From Mesorhabditis belari (Eukaryota; Nematoda; Chromadorea; Rhabditida; Rhabditidae), in the NCBI GenBank assembly GCA_958450365.1, contig CAUEEP010000690.1, forward strand, positions 203,362 to 267,361: a stretch of 64,000 nucleotides of DNA. Direction: 5' to 3'. A program made the position numbers and the translations under genes. This document shows, piece by piece, positions 10,870 to 20,776 of the stretch. Under the pieces are notes generated by a model, which did not search any database, was not told the DNA's origin, and was given only the letters and a program-made list of their open reading frames with translations. Every line of letters starts with the position of its first letter. Position 1 is the stretch's first letter.

Positions 10870-11109
10870 GTTTGTTTTCTGTTAATTAAGTTCATATTCA
10901 GTCTTATCATAGCTAACACTTTCCGGTTTTCTCATCAACATCACTTCTTTCGTTGTCTGTTTGAGAAGTTGACTCTTTTCGAAGGTTGTTCGCTATTTGT
11001 TGACTATCGACTCGTTGGCTCGAATGGTTTCCATGTGCGGCATTTCCATTAACAAATATTGTCTATTAAGTCTACAAAAGTATGTGAAAAGGCAACAAAA
11101 AGGCCAGTG

Positions 11110-11515
11110 CTATTCCTAAAGTAAAATTGTTCTCAGGGGAGGGCTAGCCCCGTTGTCTTTTGATATATTCTTATATTGACTCAGAGGAACAGCTTTGCTT
11201 GGGAAGAACATTGAGTGAAGCTCTAAAAGAAATTTGCTTTTGGTACAAAGGCGTCTAATTGATAGTCTTATCAATTCAAAATGTTGCGAAAGGCTGAGAA
11301 GCGGATGAAAAATTCGCAGCAGCAAAAGATTCTTCTCTCTGCCAGCTCTACCAAATGATCGGGGTTTACCCTGAAACTTTTTGCATAATCCTTCCCTGAT
11401 TACTTCCATTGACGATTGCTTGTTGCACTTTCTGATCCAAATCCTTCTTTCCTTTTGCTCTCGTCATCACTCCTCAAAGAACAAAAAGGTTTGGGTTTCA
11501 GAAATTGTTGTTTTC
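11110..11515 (-). repeat. Duplicated segment with degenerate HTH-like end
   Basis: 11157-11283 duplicates 41710-41840. The minus strand from ~11470 down repeats the KKDLDQK...QAIVNG segment found at 4942, again beside an sHSP 3' end. The 97-codon frame here crosses the junction and is not a credible gene. Confidence 0.5.
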
Positions 11516-11539
11516 TGGATGACCTTATACATATCTTGA

Positions 11540-11889
11540 TTGTTTATTTTGTTTGCAAACGTGTTTTTTGCTTTTTAAACTAAGAATAAAATAATTTATT
11601 AAAGTATTCACAAAAGCAAAATCAAACAGCAAAAATTACACTAAAAAAGTGAGTTGAGAAACATTTTTCAAATCAAAAAAGTAACACAGAAAAATGTGGT
11701 AAAGAGAAAGTTCCATTAGGGTAGTTGAGAGTTTTGGATGCTGTTAATTCTCGATTGTTCCTGTTTCCTTTAGTTGTCCGACAATTTGAATGGGAGTCTG
11801 TTGCCCACTCAGTTGTTTCTTCTTTTCAATCAATGGGGCATGAATTGAGAGATTTCCATGTTGATCGAGTGATGATTGAAGTGACGAGA
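11540..11889 (-). pseudogene. sHSP exon-3 fragment, copy D
   Basis: Reading on minus, the 3' part of sHSP exon 3 runs from ~11889 to a stop at 11744-11746, followed by its 3' UTR to ~11540. It breaks abruptly at 11889, where upstream-block sequence of the F-box-like family (TTCTATCGCAG) begins. Exons 1 and 2 are absent. Confidence 0.85.
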
Positions 11890-12634
11890 TATGTTCTATC
11901 GCAGCATTTACGGTACACGAAATTTACCAAAAATTTAGCTTCTTTTGGCGCAAATCCAACCTTGCAAAATAGGGGTTTTACTTCTGAATCATCTCCGGAA
12001 GCGCAAAATGGCTTATTTCCGAAAGTTTTGTAACCAAGCTGCCACTTTTCTTTCGTGGATTGACAAAAATTTTAAAATCTCAAAAACCTCAATGAAACCA
12101 TGGATTACGAGTTGCGAAAAAAATGTGAGCCCAACACCGAAATTCGAATTCTAAAAGACAACCTCGTGGGCTACGAGACCAATTGATAGTATAAAACGGA
12201 GATTTTGCTCTTGAGAAATCATTCTTCTCTTCTCCCCGAAAGTTAGGGGTGATCTTTTCTGCCATATTTTGAGCTTTTCGAGCTGACTTTTATATCTTTT
12301 AGACTTTTATATCTTTTTAAGCGCATATCTTACTAGTTTTAAGCATTGTTTTGATGACAAATCAGCTATTTGTGGTCTACGACACGCTTTTGCTTAAAAA
12401 GAGCGACTGTTGAAATCTTTTGAGTCAATCTTAGCACATTTTAGATGTGAAACTTTGATTATTGTTGTTTATGCACTAAAGATCATCACAAGTTTCAGAG
12501 AAATCAAAGATTTTATCCAAATTTAGCTCAAAAACCCACATTTGTCCCCACCTTGTTGATTGTTTTTGTTTTGTAGCCAACTTTTCTTCCAGATATTTGA
12601 TTGTTCTTTTCTAATTTTTCCATTTTTAGGCAGA
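11890..12634 (+). promoter_or_regulatory. Shared upstream block of F-box-like copy 3
   Basis: Same block as before copy 1. It begins with the sequence around GCAAATCCAACCTTGCAAAA, includes the relic peptide segment at 12100-12186 (MDYELRKKCEPNTEIRILKD, then stop) and the GGTCTACGACACGCTTTTGC motif, and ends in TTTTTAG 5 nt before the ATG. The start at 11890 is fused directly to sHSP copy D. Confidence 0.55.
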
Positions 12635-13930
12635 ATGGCAGAACTTCCAGTCGAGATGCCCAAACTTCTCAAATTCCCGATGGGAAAACTCTGCTACGAT
12701 CTTATTTTGGAAGTAATCGATGAATTGGAGCCAAAAGATGTGGCCGAATTGATCAAAATTGACAGAAGATTTCGATGGATTCTTCTCCAGAAACCAGCAC
12801 GGATTTTTGGAAAACAAATCCATTTGATAAGCGTCCAGATGGATGATCGAGATGAAAGTCATGATGACGGGCGCAAACGCTACCAAGATCTGGTCTTCAT
12901 CATGAAATTCGCTGAATCAAAGCCTCTTCCATTTCCTTTCTTCTCACATAAAGTCCTTCTCCTGTCACAGGTTGAACGATGTTCGGTTTTGGACATTTCA
13001 GAAAATGGGGGATTCATTGATGGGAAACTTTCGGCACTCAAGAAGGCCTTCGCCAATTTGAAACAAGTCGACGAGTTGGAAGTTAATATCTGGGGGAACA
13101 ATTTAAACGACTTTTTGTGGGATTCAAAAGCTGAAGTCACCGATCGAGCATCATTGAGGTTTTCCCGTTTACAGGGAGAGACACATCAACAACTTATGTT
13201 GTCTTTAATCAATGGAAGTCTTCAAAATTGCAAAATGATCTCAGTGGATCTTTGTCCTGATCTTTATCCAACACTTTTTTCGGCACTTTCGAAGACTCAA
13301 CTTGAGTTATTTGTGACTGAGGTTCCTTTCGGAAGTGTCGAATCGACAATAGAATTGATTCTGACTTCCGGAATTCCGAGTGAAAATAAAGAAGCCGCTT
13401 GTTTCGTGCAAGGTGAAATGACAGTTGGAATTGAGAATTTGATCAAGAACTTTCTTGAAATTCGTGAGATCAACGAACCAAACAAGGCTTTCATCTGGGA
13501 TACAATGATGGGGACGCTGAGAAAACACGGGATTATGTTTGAGTGTTGTGATCGTTCCGGTTCTGTTTCTGATGATTCTCGTGCTGATTCTGAGCATTCT
13601 CATTCCGATTCTGAGGATTCTCATTCTGATTCTGATCATTCTCGTTCTGATTCTGATGATTCTCTTCATTCAATGGAGCTTAGTCCAATCAAGAGACGGG
13701 TTCAGCATTATGTTTATCTTCATGGTCCATTTGATTGCTATTTGAAAAGAATCGACGAGAAGCGTGACTGTATTTATGTTGTGAACGATAACTTTTTCTT
13801 CGCCAAATTTGTGATCGATTCAATTCGAACTTCTGTTTTGATAAAGAGATTTTGTTTAGTGATGTTTTATTGTGATATGTGTGTATTTTGTGATTTTTTT
13901 TCACCTTTTGCTCTGTCTATGCATAAATAA
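12635..13930 (+). CDS. F-box-like family protein, copy 3 (open frame, altered tail)
   Basis: Single exon, 431 aa from the ATG at 12635 (MAELPVEMPKLLKFPMGKLC), chosen because it follows the TTTTTAG acceptor-like site; the frame upstream opens only with TTG. Domain order matches copy 1: F-box-like module to ~residue 60, family blocks (LLLSQVERCSVLDI, LKQVDELEVNI), NKEAACF block, an expanded Ser/Asp/His linker built from SDSEDSHSDS-type repeats, then CIYVVNDNFFFAK. The usual tail YVSSIQF is lost: a small indel shifts the end, and the frame reads on through the deleted alternative-exon region into the 3' UTR, adding about 37 unrelated residues. It may be expressed with an aberrant C-terminus or be a very young pseudogene. 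Confidence 0.65.
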   Translation: MAELPVEMPKLLKFPMGKLCYDLILEVIDELEPKDVAELIKIDRRFRWILLQKPARIFGKQIHLISVQMDDRDESHDDGRKRYQDLVFIMKFAESKPLPFPFFSHKVLLLSQVERCSVLDISENGGFIDGKLSALKKAFANLKQVDELEVNIWGNNLNDFLWDSKAEVTDRASLRFSRLQGETHQQLMLSLINGSLQNCKMISVDLCPDLYPTLFSALSKTQLELFVTEVPFGSVESTIELILTSGIPSENKEAACFVQGEMTVGIENLIKNFLEIREINEPNKAFIWDTMMGTLRKHGIMFECCDRSGSVSDDSRADSEHSHSDSEDSHSDSDHSRSDSDDSLHSMELSPIKRRVQHYVYLHGPFDCYLKRIDEKRDCIYVVNDNFFFAKFVIDSIRTSVLIKRFCLVMFYCDMCVFCDFFSPFALSMHK

Positions 13931-14517
13931 ATACTTGGTTCAATCAATAAAATCAAATGTAATAGCGTTCGACTTCAACGCTGCATGTCTTTATGGAAGA
14001 GTTTGATTTGTTCTAAAATTTAGAAACACCGATCGAATGGGTCGCCGTTGAATATACGTGAAGAGAGGAGATCGCAGATTTGAGCTGGAATTTTTCTCCC
14101 CGAAAGTTATAGGGGATCTTTTCTGCAATATTTTGGGCTTTCAAAGTTGTTCCTTGTTAGAATAGACTTTTATGCCTTTTTAAACGCATATCTTACTAGT
14201 TTTAAGCATTCTTTTGATGACAAATGGCCTATTTTTGGTCTACGACACGTTTTTGCTTAAAAAGAGCGACTGTTAAAATCTTTTGAATCAATTTTAGCTC
14301 ATTCTAGATGTAAAGCTTTGTTTATTGTTGTTTATGCACTAAAGATCATCACAAGCTTTAGAGAAATCAAAGGTTTTATCAAACTTTAGCCGGCATTTAT
14401 CAAACAAACGAACCAAACCGGCATTTCTCCCCACCTTGTTGATTGTTTTTGTTTGATGGCCAACCTTTCTGTCAGATAGTTGATTGTTCTTTTCTAATTT
14501 TTCAATTTTCGGACAGA
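13931..14517 (+). promoter_or_regulatory. 3' flank of copy 3 and upstream block of copy 4
   Basis: AATAAA and the AGCGTT...AACGCT hairpin occur at ~13945-13985, then the shared upstream block resumes directly at ~14095. The two copies are therefore head-to-tail with less than 600 bp between them. Confidence 0.6.
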
Positions 14518-15560
14518 ATGGCAAAAATTCCATTCGAGATGCCCAATCTTCTCAACTTCCCGATGAGGAAACTCTGCTACGATCTGCTTTTGGAAGTAAT
14601 TGGAGCCAAAAGATGTGCCCGAATTGATGAAAGTTGACAGAAGATTTCGAGGGATTCTTCTCCAGAAACGAGCACGGATCCTTGGGAAACAAATCCATTT
14701 GATTAGCGTCGAGATGGATGATCGGGAAAGTCTGGATGATGGGCGCAAACCCTACCATGATCTGGTCTTCATCATGAAATTCGCTGAATCAAGGCCTCTG
14801 CCATTTTATTTCTTGTCACATAAAGTCCTTCTCCTGCCCCAGGTTAAACGATGTTCGGTTTTGGAGATTTCAGAAGCTGGATGGGGATCGATTAATACGA
14901 AGAAACTTTCGGCACTCAAGAAGGCCTCCGCCAATTTGAAGCAAGTCGATGAGTTGGAAGTTAAGCTCTATGGGGACAATTTCAACGATTTTTTGTGGAA
15001 TTTAAAAGCTGAAGTCACCGAGCGAGCATCATGGAGGTTTTCGGATTTATATTTACATCTTATGTTGTCTTTGATCAGGATTGGAAGCCTTCAAAATTGC
15101 AAAATGATCTCATTGGATCGTTGTGATGATCGTGATGTTTATCAAACAGTTTATTCGGCACTATCGAAGACTCAACTTGAGTTATTTATGACTAATGTTT
15201 ATTCAAGTGATGGCAAATCGACAATTGAGTGGATTCTGAATTCCGGAATCCCGAGTGAAAATAAAGAAGCCGCTTGTTTCATGTAAGGTAAAATGGGAGT
15301 TGAAATTAACAATTTGATCAAGAACTTTCCTGAAATTTGTCAGGTCAACGAACCAAACATCAGGACTTTCATCAGGGATACAATGATGGAAACACTGGGA
15401 AAACACAGGGTTATGGATCGGGGTTGTTATGTTCTCGTTCTCGTTCTGTTTCCTCGTTCTGTTTCCTCGTTCTGTTTCGGCTGCATCTTTTTCTATTTCT
15501 GAGGATCCTCGCTCTGATTCTGATGATTTCCGTTCTGATTCTGATGATTCTCGACTTTAA
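14518..15560 (+). pseudogene. F-box-like family pseudogene, copy 4
   Basis: The start MAKIPFEMPNLLNFPMRKLC matches the N-terminus of the divergent gene at 38948-39970, but the body matches the ordinary family. A ~10-bp deletion near 14600 (EVIG then out of frame) shifts the frame. The body is then open from 14600 to 15286 (EPKDVPELMKVDRRFRGIL to NKEAACFM), where an arginine codon became TAA. The downstream part (NLIKNFPEICQVNEPN) continues in frame, but the Ser-rich linker shifts and the tail is lost. Confidence 0.85.
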
Positions 15561-15779
15561 CGCTGCATGTATTTATTGAAGAGTTTGACTTTATTCTAAG
15601 CTTTAGAAACGCCAATGAACTTCTGATACATTCTGGATCGAATTCTTCTCCGCTGAACATACGTGAAAAGAGGAGATCTCAGAATTGAGCTGAAATATAA
15701 CAGAGAAAGGGCCTCAAGCTAGGGTAGCAAAGAAGTCTGAGAACAATGATAGTCATTTCGTGATTTGAAATGCTAAGAG

Positions 15780-16060
15780 CTAAACTAAATCCTTCAACAT
15801 TGATGGCTATCAATAACGAAACAGTTGAAGCAAAGTAGTTCCATCCACGGCAATCAGAAAATGTTTTTCGTTTTTCTGGATTCTGAAATCAAGAATAGGA
15901 AAAAAAGCCAAAAGTTTACGAACATCATATCTAGGGGATGCTTTTTTCTTAACCACACCTTTTAGAGCATGCATCAAAGGTTTAATCCGCGTCACCGATA
16001 TAAAGTAAATGCCTACTTTATATCGGTGACGCGGATGCTATGCTGGAAAGGACGGGACAC
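15780..16060. repeat. Dispersed repeat R3 with a 23-bp perfect palindrome
   Basis: Copies at 26740-27450, 31370-31570 and 61960-62220 share GGAAAGGACGGGACACG and a GCATTTTAATCAAAG block. Only this copy has complete inverted arms, 15985-16007 and 16014-16036 (ATCCGCGTCACCGATATAAA and its complement), around a 6-nt loop. Confidence 0.75.
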
Positions 16061-16627
16061 GTTTTGTAATTTTAAGCTTTTTGAGTTATTCCTTGTTGGA
16101 ATAGAGTTTTATATTTTTTTAAACGCATATCCCACTAGTTTTTAAGCATTATTTTGATCAAAAATGTTGTTGCTGGTTTTTATTAAGCAAAAACGTTTGG
16201 TAGAGCGAAAATAGACCGCAATAAGTACAACAAAATGACACCAAAAACACAAAGATTGGGCCACTTAATGGCGCGAACGAAACGCGCCATAATTTTCGCG
16301 CGCCATATTATGATTATGATTTGTTGTTCTTTAGTCATTTTGTTGCAATTATTCTGATCTATTTTTCGTCTACGACACATTTTCGCTTAAAAAAGCGACT
16401 GTTTGAATCTTTTCAGTCAACTCTAGCTCCTTTTTGAGGTAAAGCTTTGATTATTGTTGTTTATGCACTAAAAATCATCACAAGTTTTAGAGAAATCAAA
16501 GAGGTTATCAAACTTTAGCTAAAAACCCGCATTTGTCCCCACCTTGTTGACTGTTTTTGTTCTGTAGCCAACTTTTCTCCTTATATTTACAGATTGTTCT
16601 TTTCTAATCTTTCAATTTTCAGGCAGA

Positions 16628-17229
16628 ATGGCAGAACTTTGAGTCGAGATGCCCAATCTTCTCAAATTCCCGATGGGAAAGCTCTGCTACGATCTGGTTT
16701 TGGAAGTAATTGATGAATTGGATCCGAAAGATGTGACCGAATTGATGAAAGTTGACAGAAGATTTCGATGAATTCTTCTCCAGAAACCAGCACGGATCCT
16801 TGGAAAGCAAATCCATTCGATTCACATCCACAAAAAAACCCTGTGCTTTGGCATTCTGAAGATGGAAGTTGGGAAGAAAACTACGACTTTGAAGTCACGA
16901 AATTCGGTGAATTAACCCCTCTTTGTTTCAGTCCCTTATCACAGGATGTCCTTCTCTTGTCACAGGTTGATCGATGTTCGATTTTGAAAATTTCAAAATC
17001 TAAGGTTTTTGATGGTAAGAATCTTTCGGAAATCAAATTTCGGAAATTGTAAGAGATGACCTTTTCTTAGCCAAATAGGTTTCATCAATTCAAGGAAAAT
17101 TTATGTAATCTTCCTTTTTGAAGCCTCAATACTTTGTATTTTTTCAGATTACTTTTATGACGGCACTTACCTATTTAGTCTATGGTATCTACTTCCGCTT
17201 CTTCGCCAAAAATCTGCCTGTCGAGATTG
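16628..17229 (+). pseudogene. F-box-like family pseudogene, copy 5
   Basis: The N-terminus is recognisable (MAEL, stop, VEMPNLLKFPMGKLC; then RRFR, stop, ILLQKPARIL), so it holds at least two nonsense codons. The middle (FGELTPLCFSPLSQDVLLLS) resembles the divergent fragments at 2880-3010 and 44332-44530. The alternative terminal exon is present at ~17151-17225 behind a strong TTTTTTCAG acceptor. A shared upstream block precedes it (16060-16627). Confidence 0.8.
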
Positions 17230-17832
17230 TAAGTACAAAATTTATCGTGTTATGTGAATGATATTTTGTAATTTTTTCATCATTCCCCTCTGTCTATGCA
17301 TAAATAAATACTTCCTTCAATCAATAAAATTAAATGTAATAGCGTTCGGCTTCAACACTGCATGTATTTATTAAAGAGTTTGGCTTTATTCTAAGCTTTA
17401 GAAACGCCAATGGACTTCTGATACATTCTGGTTACTTCTCCGCTGAACATACGTGAAAAGAGGAGATCTCAGAATTGAACTGAAATATTGTTTACCATCT
17501 CTTGGCGTCGCATTATGGCCTTACTCTTTTTGCCTTTTGTTCCATAGTTTTGATAAAGAGACCATAAGAAAGGGCCTTAAGCTAGGGAAGGCATTAAATT
17601 GTCATTGGATTTTGAACTTTGGTCATTTATCTACAAAATTGTCGTTTGCAGACTTAAAAAGCTTTAGTTTCTGGGTTTTTCCAAGGACTCAACCCTAGAC
17701 TCTCAAAACGGTATTTTGCGGATATGGCTATTTAGAAACTTTTCCCGCTGAAACAATTTTTATTTCAACATTAAAAAGTTTCGGTTTCACCCCGCATCAA
17801 TGAATCAAAAAAGAAATTAGCATTGAAAATTG

Positions 17833-17997
17833 TCATTCGCTATCGTCCTTGTCCTTCGTGTCTTTCTGGTGCCTCTTGTCCCTCGCTTGGGCTTCTGCAA
17901 GGCATTCCGGACATAACATGCCACATTCTTCGCCGTCTTTTGAGAGCCAATAAGTCAGCACGGCTGGATCTTGACATTCATCGCAATATTCTGGCAT
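17833..17997 (-). CDS. Small four-cysteine (zinc-ribbon-like) protein
   Basis: 54 codons plus... stop on the minus strand, ATG at 17995-17997. The protein begins MPEYCDECQDPAVLTYWLSK. Pairs C-x2-C (CDEC) and C-x2-C (CPEC), with a further C five residues before the second pair, fit a zinc-binding ribbon or knuckle. The C-terminal third is highly charged (RDKRHQKDTKDKDDSE) and ends at TGA. An acceptor-like GTTACAG lies 14 nt upstream of the ATG, which fits a splice or trans-splice site. I do not recognise the family; nucleic-acid or protein binding is inference. No neighbouring gene suggests a pathway. Confidence 0.45.
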   Translation of the reverse strand: MPEYCDECQDPAVLTYWLSKDGEECGMLCPECLAEAQARDKRHQKDTKDKDDSE

Positions 17998-17999
17998 CC

Positions 18000-18930
18000 T
18001 CACACTCAGTTCTGTAACTCAATTTGAGAAAAAGCAAAATAAATAGAGGATAGAAACAATGAAGAAAGGGCTGAGCTTATATCCGTCGTAAATCGATGCA
18101 TTTTATGGGGTAATCTAGTGCATAGATTCAGGGCAAATAAGTAAAAATGCCAAATTTTATTTAAATTTCATAATTTTTACATTAAAAATTATTTTTGCAA
18201 AGTTAAAGTAAAAAATAATTGAAAAAAAGTACGACAGTAAAAGTTTTGTTTCAAGTTTGAGGAGACTGTGTTAAGAGGATGGATGTCAATGTCCATAGAC
18301 TATTTACTTAAGGAAACTGAATGGTAAATAAGTTTTGTGAAATGTAAGCGTATGAAAAAAACTGTTTCTTCAAATATTTGATGGCTTCTGGCTGTGATGG
18401 GGAATGGCGGAAATTGGATGAGGCAAAGGGGGCATGGCCTCGCCTCCCTTTGCTATCAGCAAGCGGGCGGAGCTTCAAAAATGGCCAAAACAAGCCGATA
18501 ACAATGATTTTCTTGCAAAATTGCAAAGTTTTTATCTTTGGGTTTCCCCATAAAATCGTTTCGAAATTATTTTATCACCACGAACTCAGCCCCGACACGC
18601 GGGCGTCTCCACTCCATTCCATATCAAGAACTAGTTTGACAGGAGCAAAAATATTTTTTACGGCATTCAATTTTCCCAGGTTTGATAGGCGTTTGTATCC
18701 GATGGGCGTGTAAAAATATGGGGTTTAGTGTGGACCATTCCTGAAAAAACTAGAGTAAAGTTTCAAAATCGCATTCTTTATCGCTATTGTTGTTTTCTGG
18801 ATGATGTTATACATCTTTTGTATGTTTACCCTCGTTCCTCGTCACTCTACGAAATCTAAAAAATGCGTTCTGGCATTGAAAAAGTTAAATAAAAAATGAG
18901 TTCTTTGGCTTCAAGCGCTACTTGTGACTA
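18000..18930. other. Stretch with no recognisable gene
   Basis: AT-rich DNA with short frames only. A scrap of the sHSP 3'-flank repeat (TTGTTTTCTGGATGATGTTA) sits at ~18788. Confidence 0.5.
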
Positions 18931-19320
18931 TTTAGGGCATTCGAGTTGATAACTTCACTCAAAGAAACTCAAAGCTTCAAGCTTCACTCACTCGATGCTT
19001 TGAAGTCTTTACAAAATAATTAATATCCTTAAGATTGGGAACACACTAGTGTAAGAAGTGCAGATTTCTGTGGCTGAAAATAGTCACAACTACCTTATAC
19101 ACTACTTACGCTTTCCAAAGTCTATGACAGAGTTAACAAGCAAATTCACCTTAACAACCAAGGACAATGACACTTTAAGCCCTGCCTAGCTATTAGCACT
19201 TCAAATCGCCAAATGACTGTCATTCTCTTCAAATTTGTTTGTTACCCTATTATGAAGCCCTTTCTTGTGGTCTTTTTATCAAAACCATGGAACAAAAGGC
19301 AAAAAGAGTAAGGCCATAAT
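18930..19320. repeat. Dispersed repeat R4 fused to an sHSP intron-1 fragment
   Basis: R4 (AACTTCACTCAAAGAAACTC, GGGAACACACTAGTGTAAGA) recurs at 24318-24480 and 33890-34080. Immediately beside it, ~19100-19165 in reverse orientation is sHSP intron 1 (TCTATGACAGAGTTAACAAG). The F-box-like 3' flank follows. Confidence 0.65.
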
Positions 19321-19744
19321 GCGACGCCAAGAGATGGTAAACAATAGATCAGCTCAATTCTGCGATCTCCTCTCTTCACGTATGTTCAATTCGATCCAAA
19401 ATGTATCACAGTCCGATTGGTGTTTCTAAAGTTTAAAAGAAAGCCAAACTCTTCCATAAATACATGCAGCGTTGAAGTCGAACGCTATTACATTTGATTT
19501 TATTGATTGAACCAAGTATTTATTTATGAACAGACAGAGCAAAAAATGAAAAAAAAAATCACAAAATGGTACTCACATACCACAATAAAACATCACCAAA
19601 CAAAATCTCGTACTCAAGACTTCAAATTTCGAGCGGCACATTTTTGGCAAAAAAAAGGCGGAATTAGGTGCCATAGACTAAATAAGTGCTGTCATAAAAG
19701 TAATCTGAAAAAAATACAAAGTATTGGGGCATCAACAAACAAAG

Positions 19745-20776
19745 TTAGAATTGAATCGATGCAACATATTTGGCGAAGAAAGAGTCATCGTTCACAAAAT
19801 AAATACAATCACGCTTCTCGTCGATTCCTTTCAAATAGCAATCAAAAGGTCCATCAAGAGAATCACACCACCTATGATAAGCCTTAACCCGTCTCAGCTT
19901 TGCCATCATTGTATCCCTGATGAAAGTCCTGATGTTTGGTTCGTTGACCTGACGAATTTCAGGAAAATTCTTGATCAAATTCTTGATTTCAACTGTCATT
20001 TCATCACGCACGAAACAAGCGGCTTCTTTATTTCCACTCGGAATTCCGGAATTCAGAATCAACTCAATTGTCGATTTGACATTTCCTAAATAAACCTCAG
20101 TCACAAATAGCTCAAGTTGAGTCTTCGAAAGTGCCGAGTAAACTGCTGGATGAAAATCAGGATTATCATAAAGATCCACTGAGATCATTTTGCAATTTTG
20201 AAGGCTTCCATTGATCAAAGACAACATAGGTTGTAAATGAAAATCGGAGAACCTCAATGATGCTCGATCGGTGACTTCAGCTTTAAAACTATACAAAAAA
20301 TCGTTGAAATTGTCGTCATAGATATCAACTTTCAACTCGTCGACTTGTTTCAAATTTGAGAAGGCCTTCTTGAGTGCCGAAAGTTTCCTATTAAGTGATA
20401 CCCATCCAGCTTCTGAAATGTTCAAAACCGAACATCGTTCAACCTGTGACAGGAGAAGGACTTTATGTGACAAGAAATAAAATCGAAGAGGCCTTGATTC
20501 AGCGAATTTCCTGATGGAGACTGGATCTTGGTAGCGTGTGTGCTCGTCATCCAGACTTCCTCGATTATCCATCTTGACGCGAATCGAATGGATTTGTTTT
20601 CCAAAAAGCCGTGCTGGTTTCTGGAGCAGAATGCACCGAAATCTTCTGTCAACTTTCATCAATTCGGGCACATCTTCTGGCTCCAATTCATCGATTACTT
20701 CCAAAACCAGATCGAAGCAGAGTTTTCCCATCGGGAATTTGAGAAGATTGGGCATCTCGACTGCAAGTTCTGCCAT
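19745..20776 (-). CDS. F-box-like family protein, copy 6 (full open frame, short linker)
   Basis: Single exon, 343 aa, start at 20774-20776 (MAELAVEMPNLLKFPMGKLC) 5 nt after TTTTCAG. It carries the F-box-like module (CFDLVLEVIDELEPEDVPEL), the family blocks LLLSQVERCSVLNISEAGW, NLKQVDELKVDIYDDN, KAEVTDRASLRFSD and NKEAACFVRDEMTV, and ends CIYFVNDDSFFAKYVASIQF. The Ser/Asp-rich linker of copies 1, 3, 7 and 8 is wholly missing: MMAKLRRVKAYHRWCD joins straight to LDGPFDCYLKGIDEKRDC. The alternative terminal exon region lies just 3' (19640-19700). It shares an upstream region back-to-back with copy 7. Confidence 0.75.
   Translation of the reverse strand: MAELAVEMPNLLKFPMGKLCFDLVLEVIDELEPEDVPELMKVDRRFRCILLQKPARLFGKQIHSIRVKMDNRGSLDDEHTRYQDPVSIRKFAESRPLRFYFLSHKVLLLSQVERCSVLNISEAGWVSLNRKLSALKKAFSNLKQVDELKVDIYDDNFNDFLYSFKAEVTDRASLRFSDFHLQPMLSLINGSLQNCKMISVDLYDNPDFHPAVYSALSKTQLELFVTEVYLGNVKSTIELILNSGIPSGNKEAACFVRDEMTVEIKNLIKNFPEIRQVNEPNIRTFIRDTMMAKLRRVKAYHRWCDSLDGPFDCYLKGIDEKRDCIYFVNDDSFFAKYVASIQF

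Noticed and set aside
11725..12033. 102-codon ORF across 11725-12033
   Set aside because: It crosses the junction between an antisense sHSP fragment and an F-box-like upstream block; no coding logic.
12560..12634. N-terminal extension (MFLFCSQLFFQIF type) of F-box-like proteins
   Set aside because: The extension starts at a TTG, spans a TTTTCAG acceptor and has intron-like pyrimidine richness; the ATG after the acceptor is the better start.
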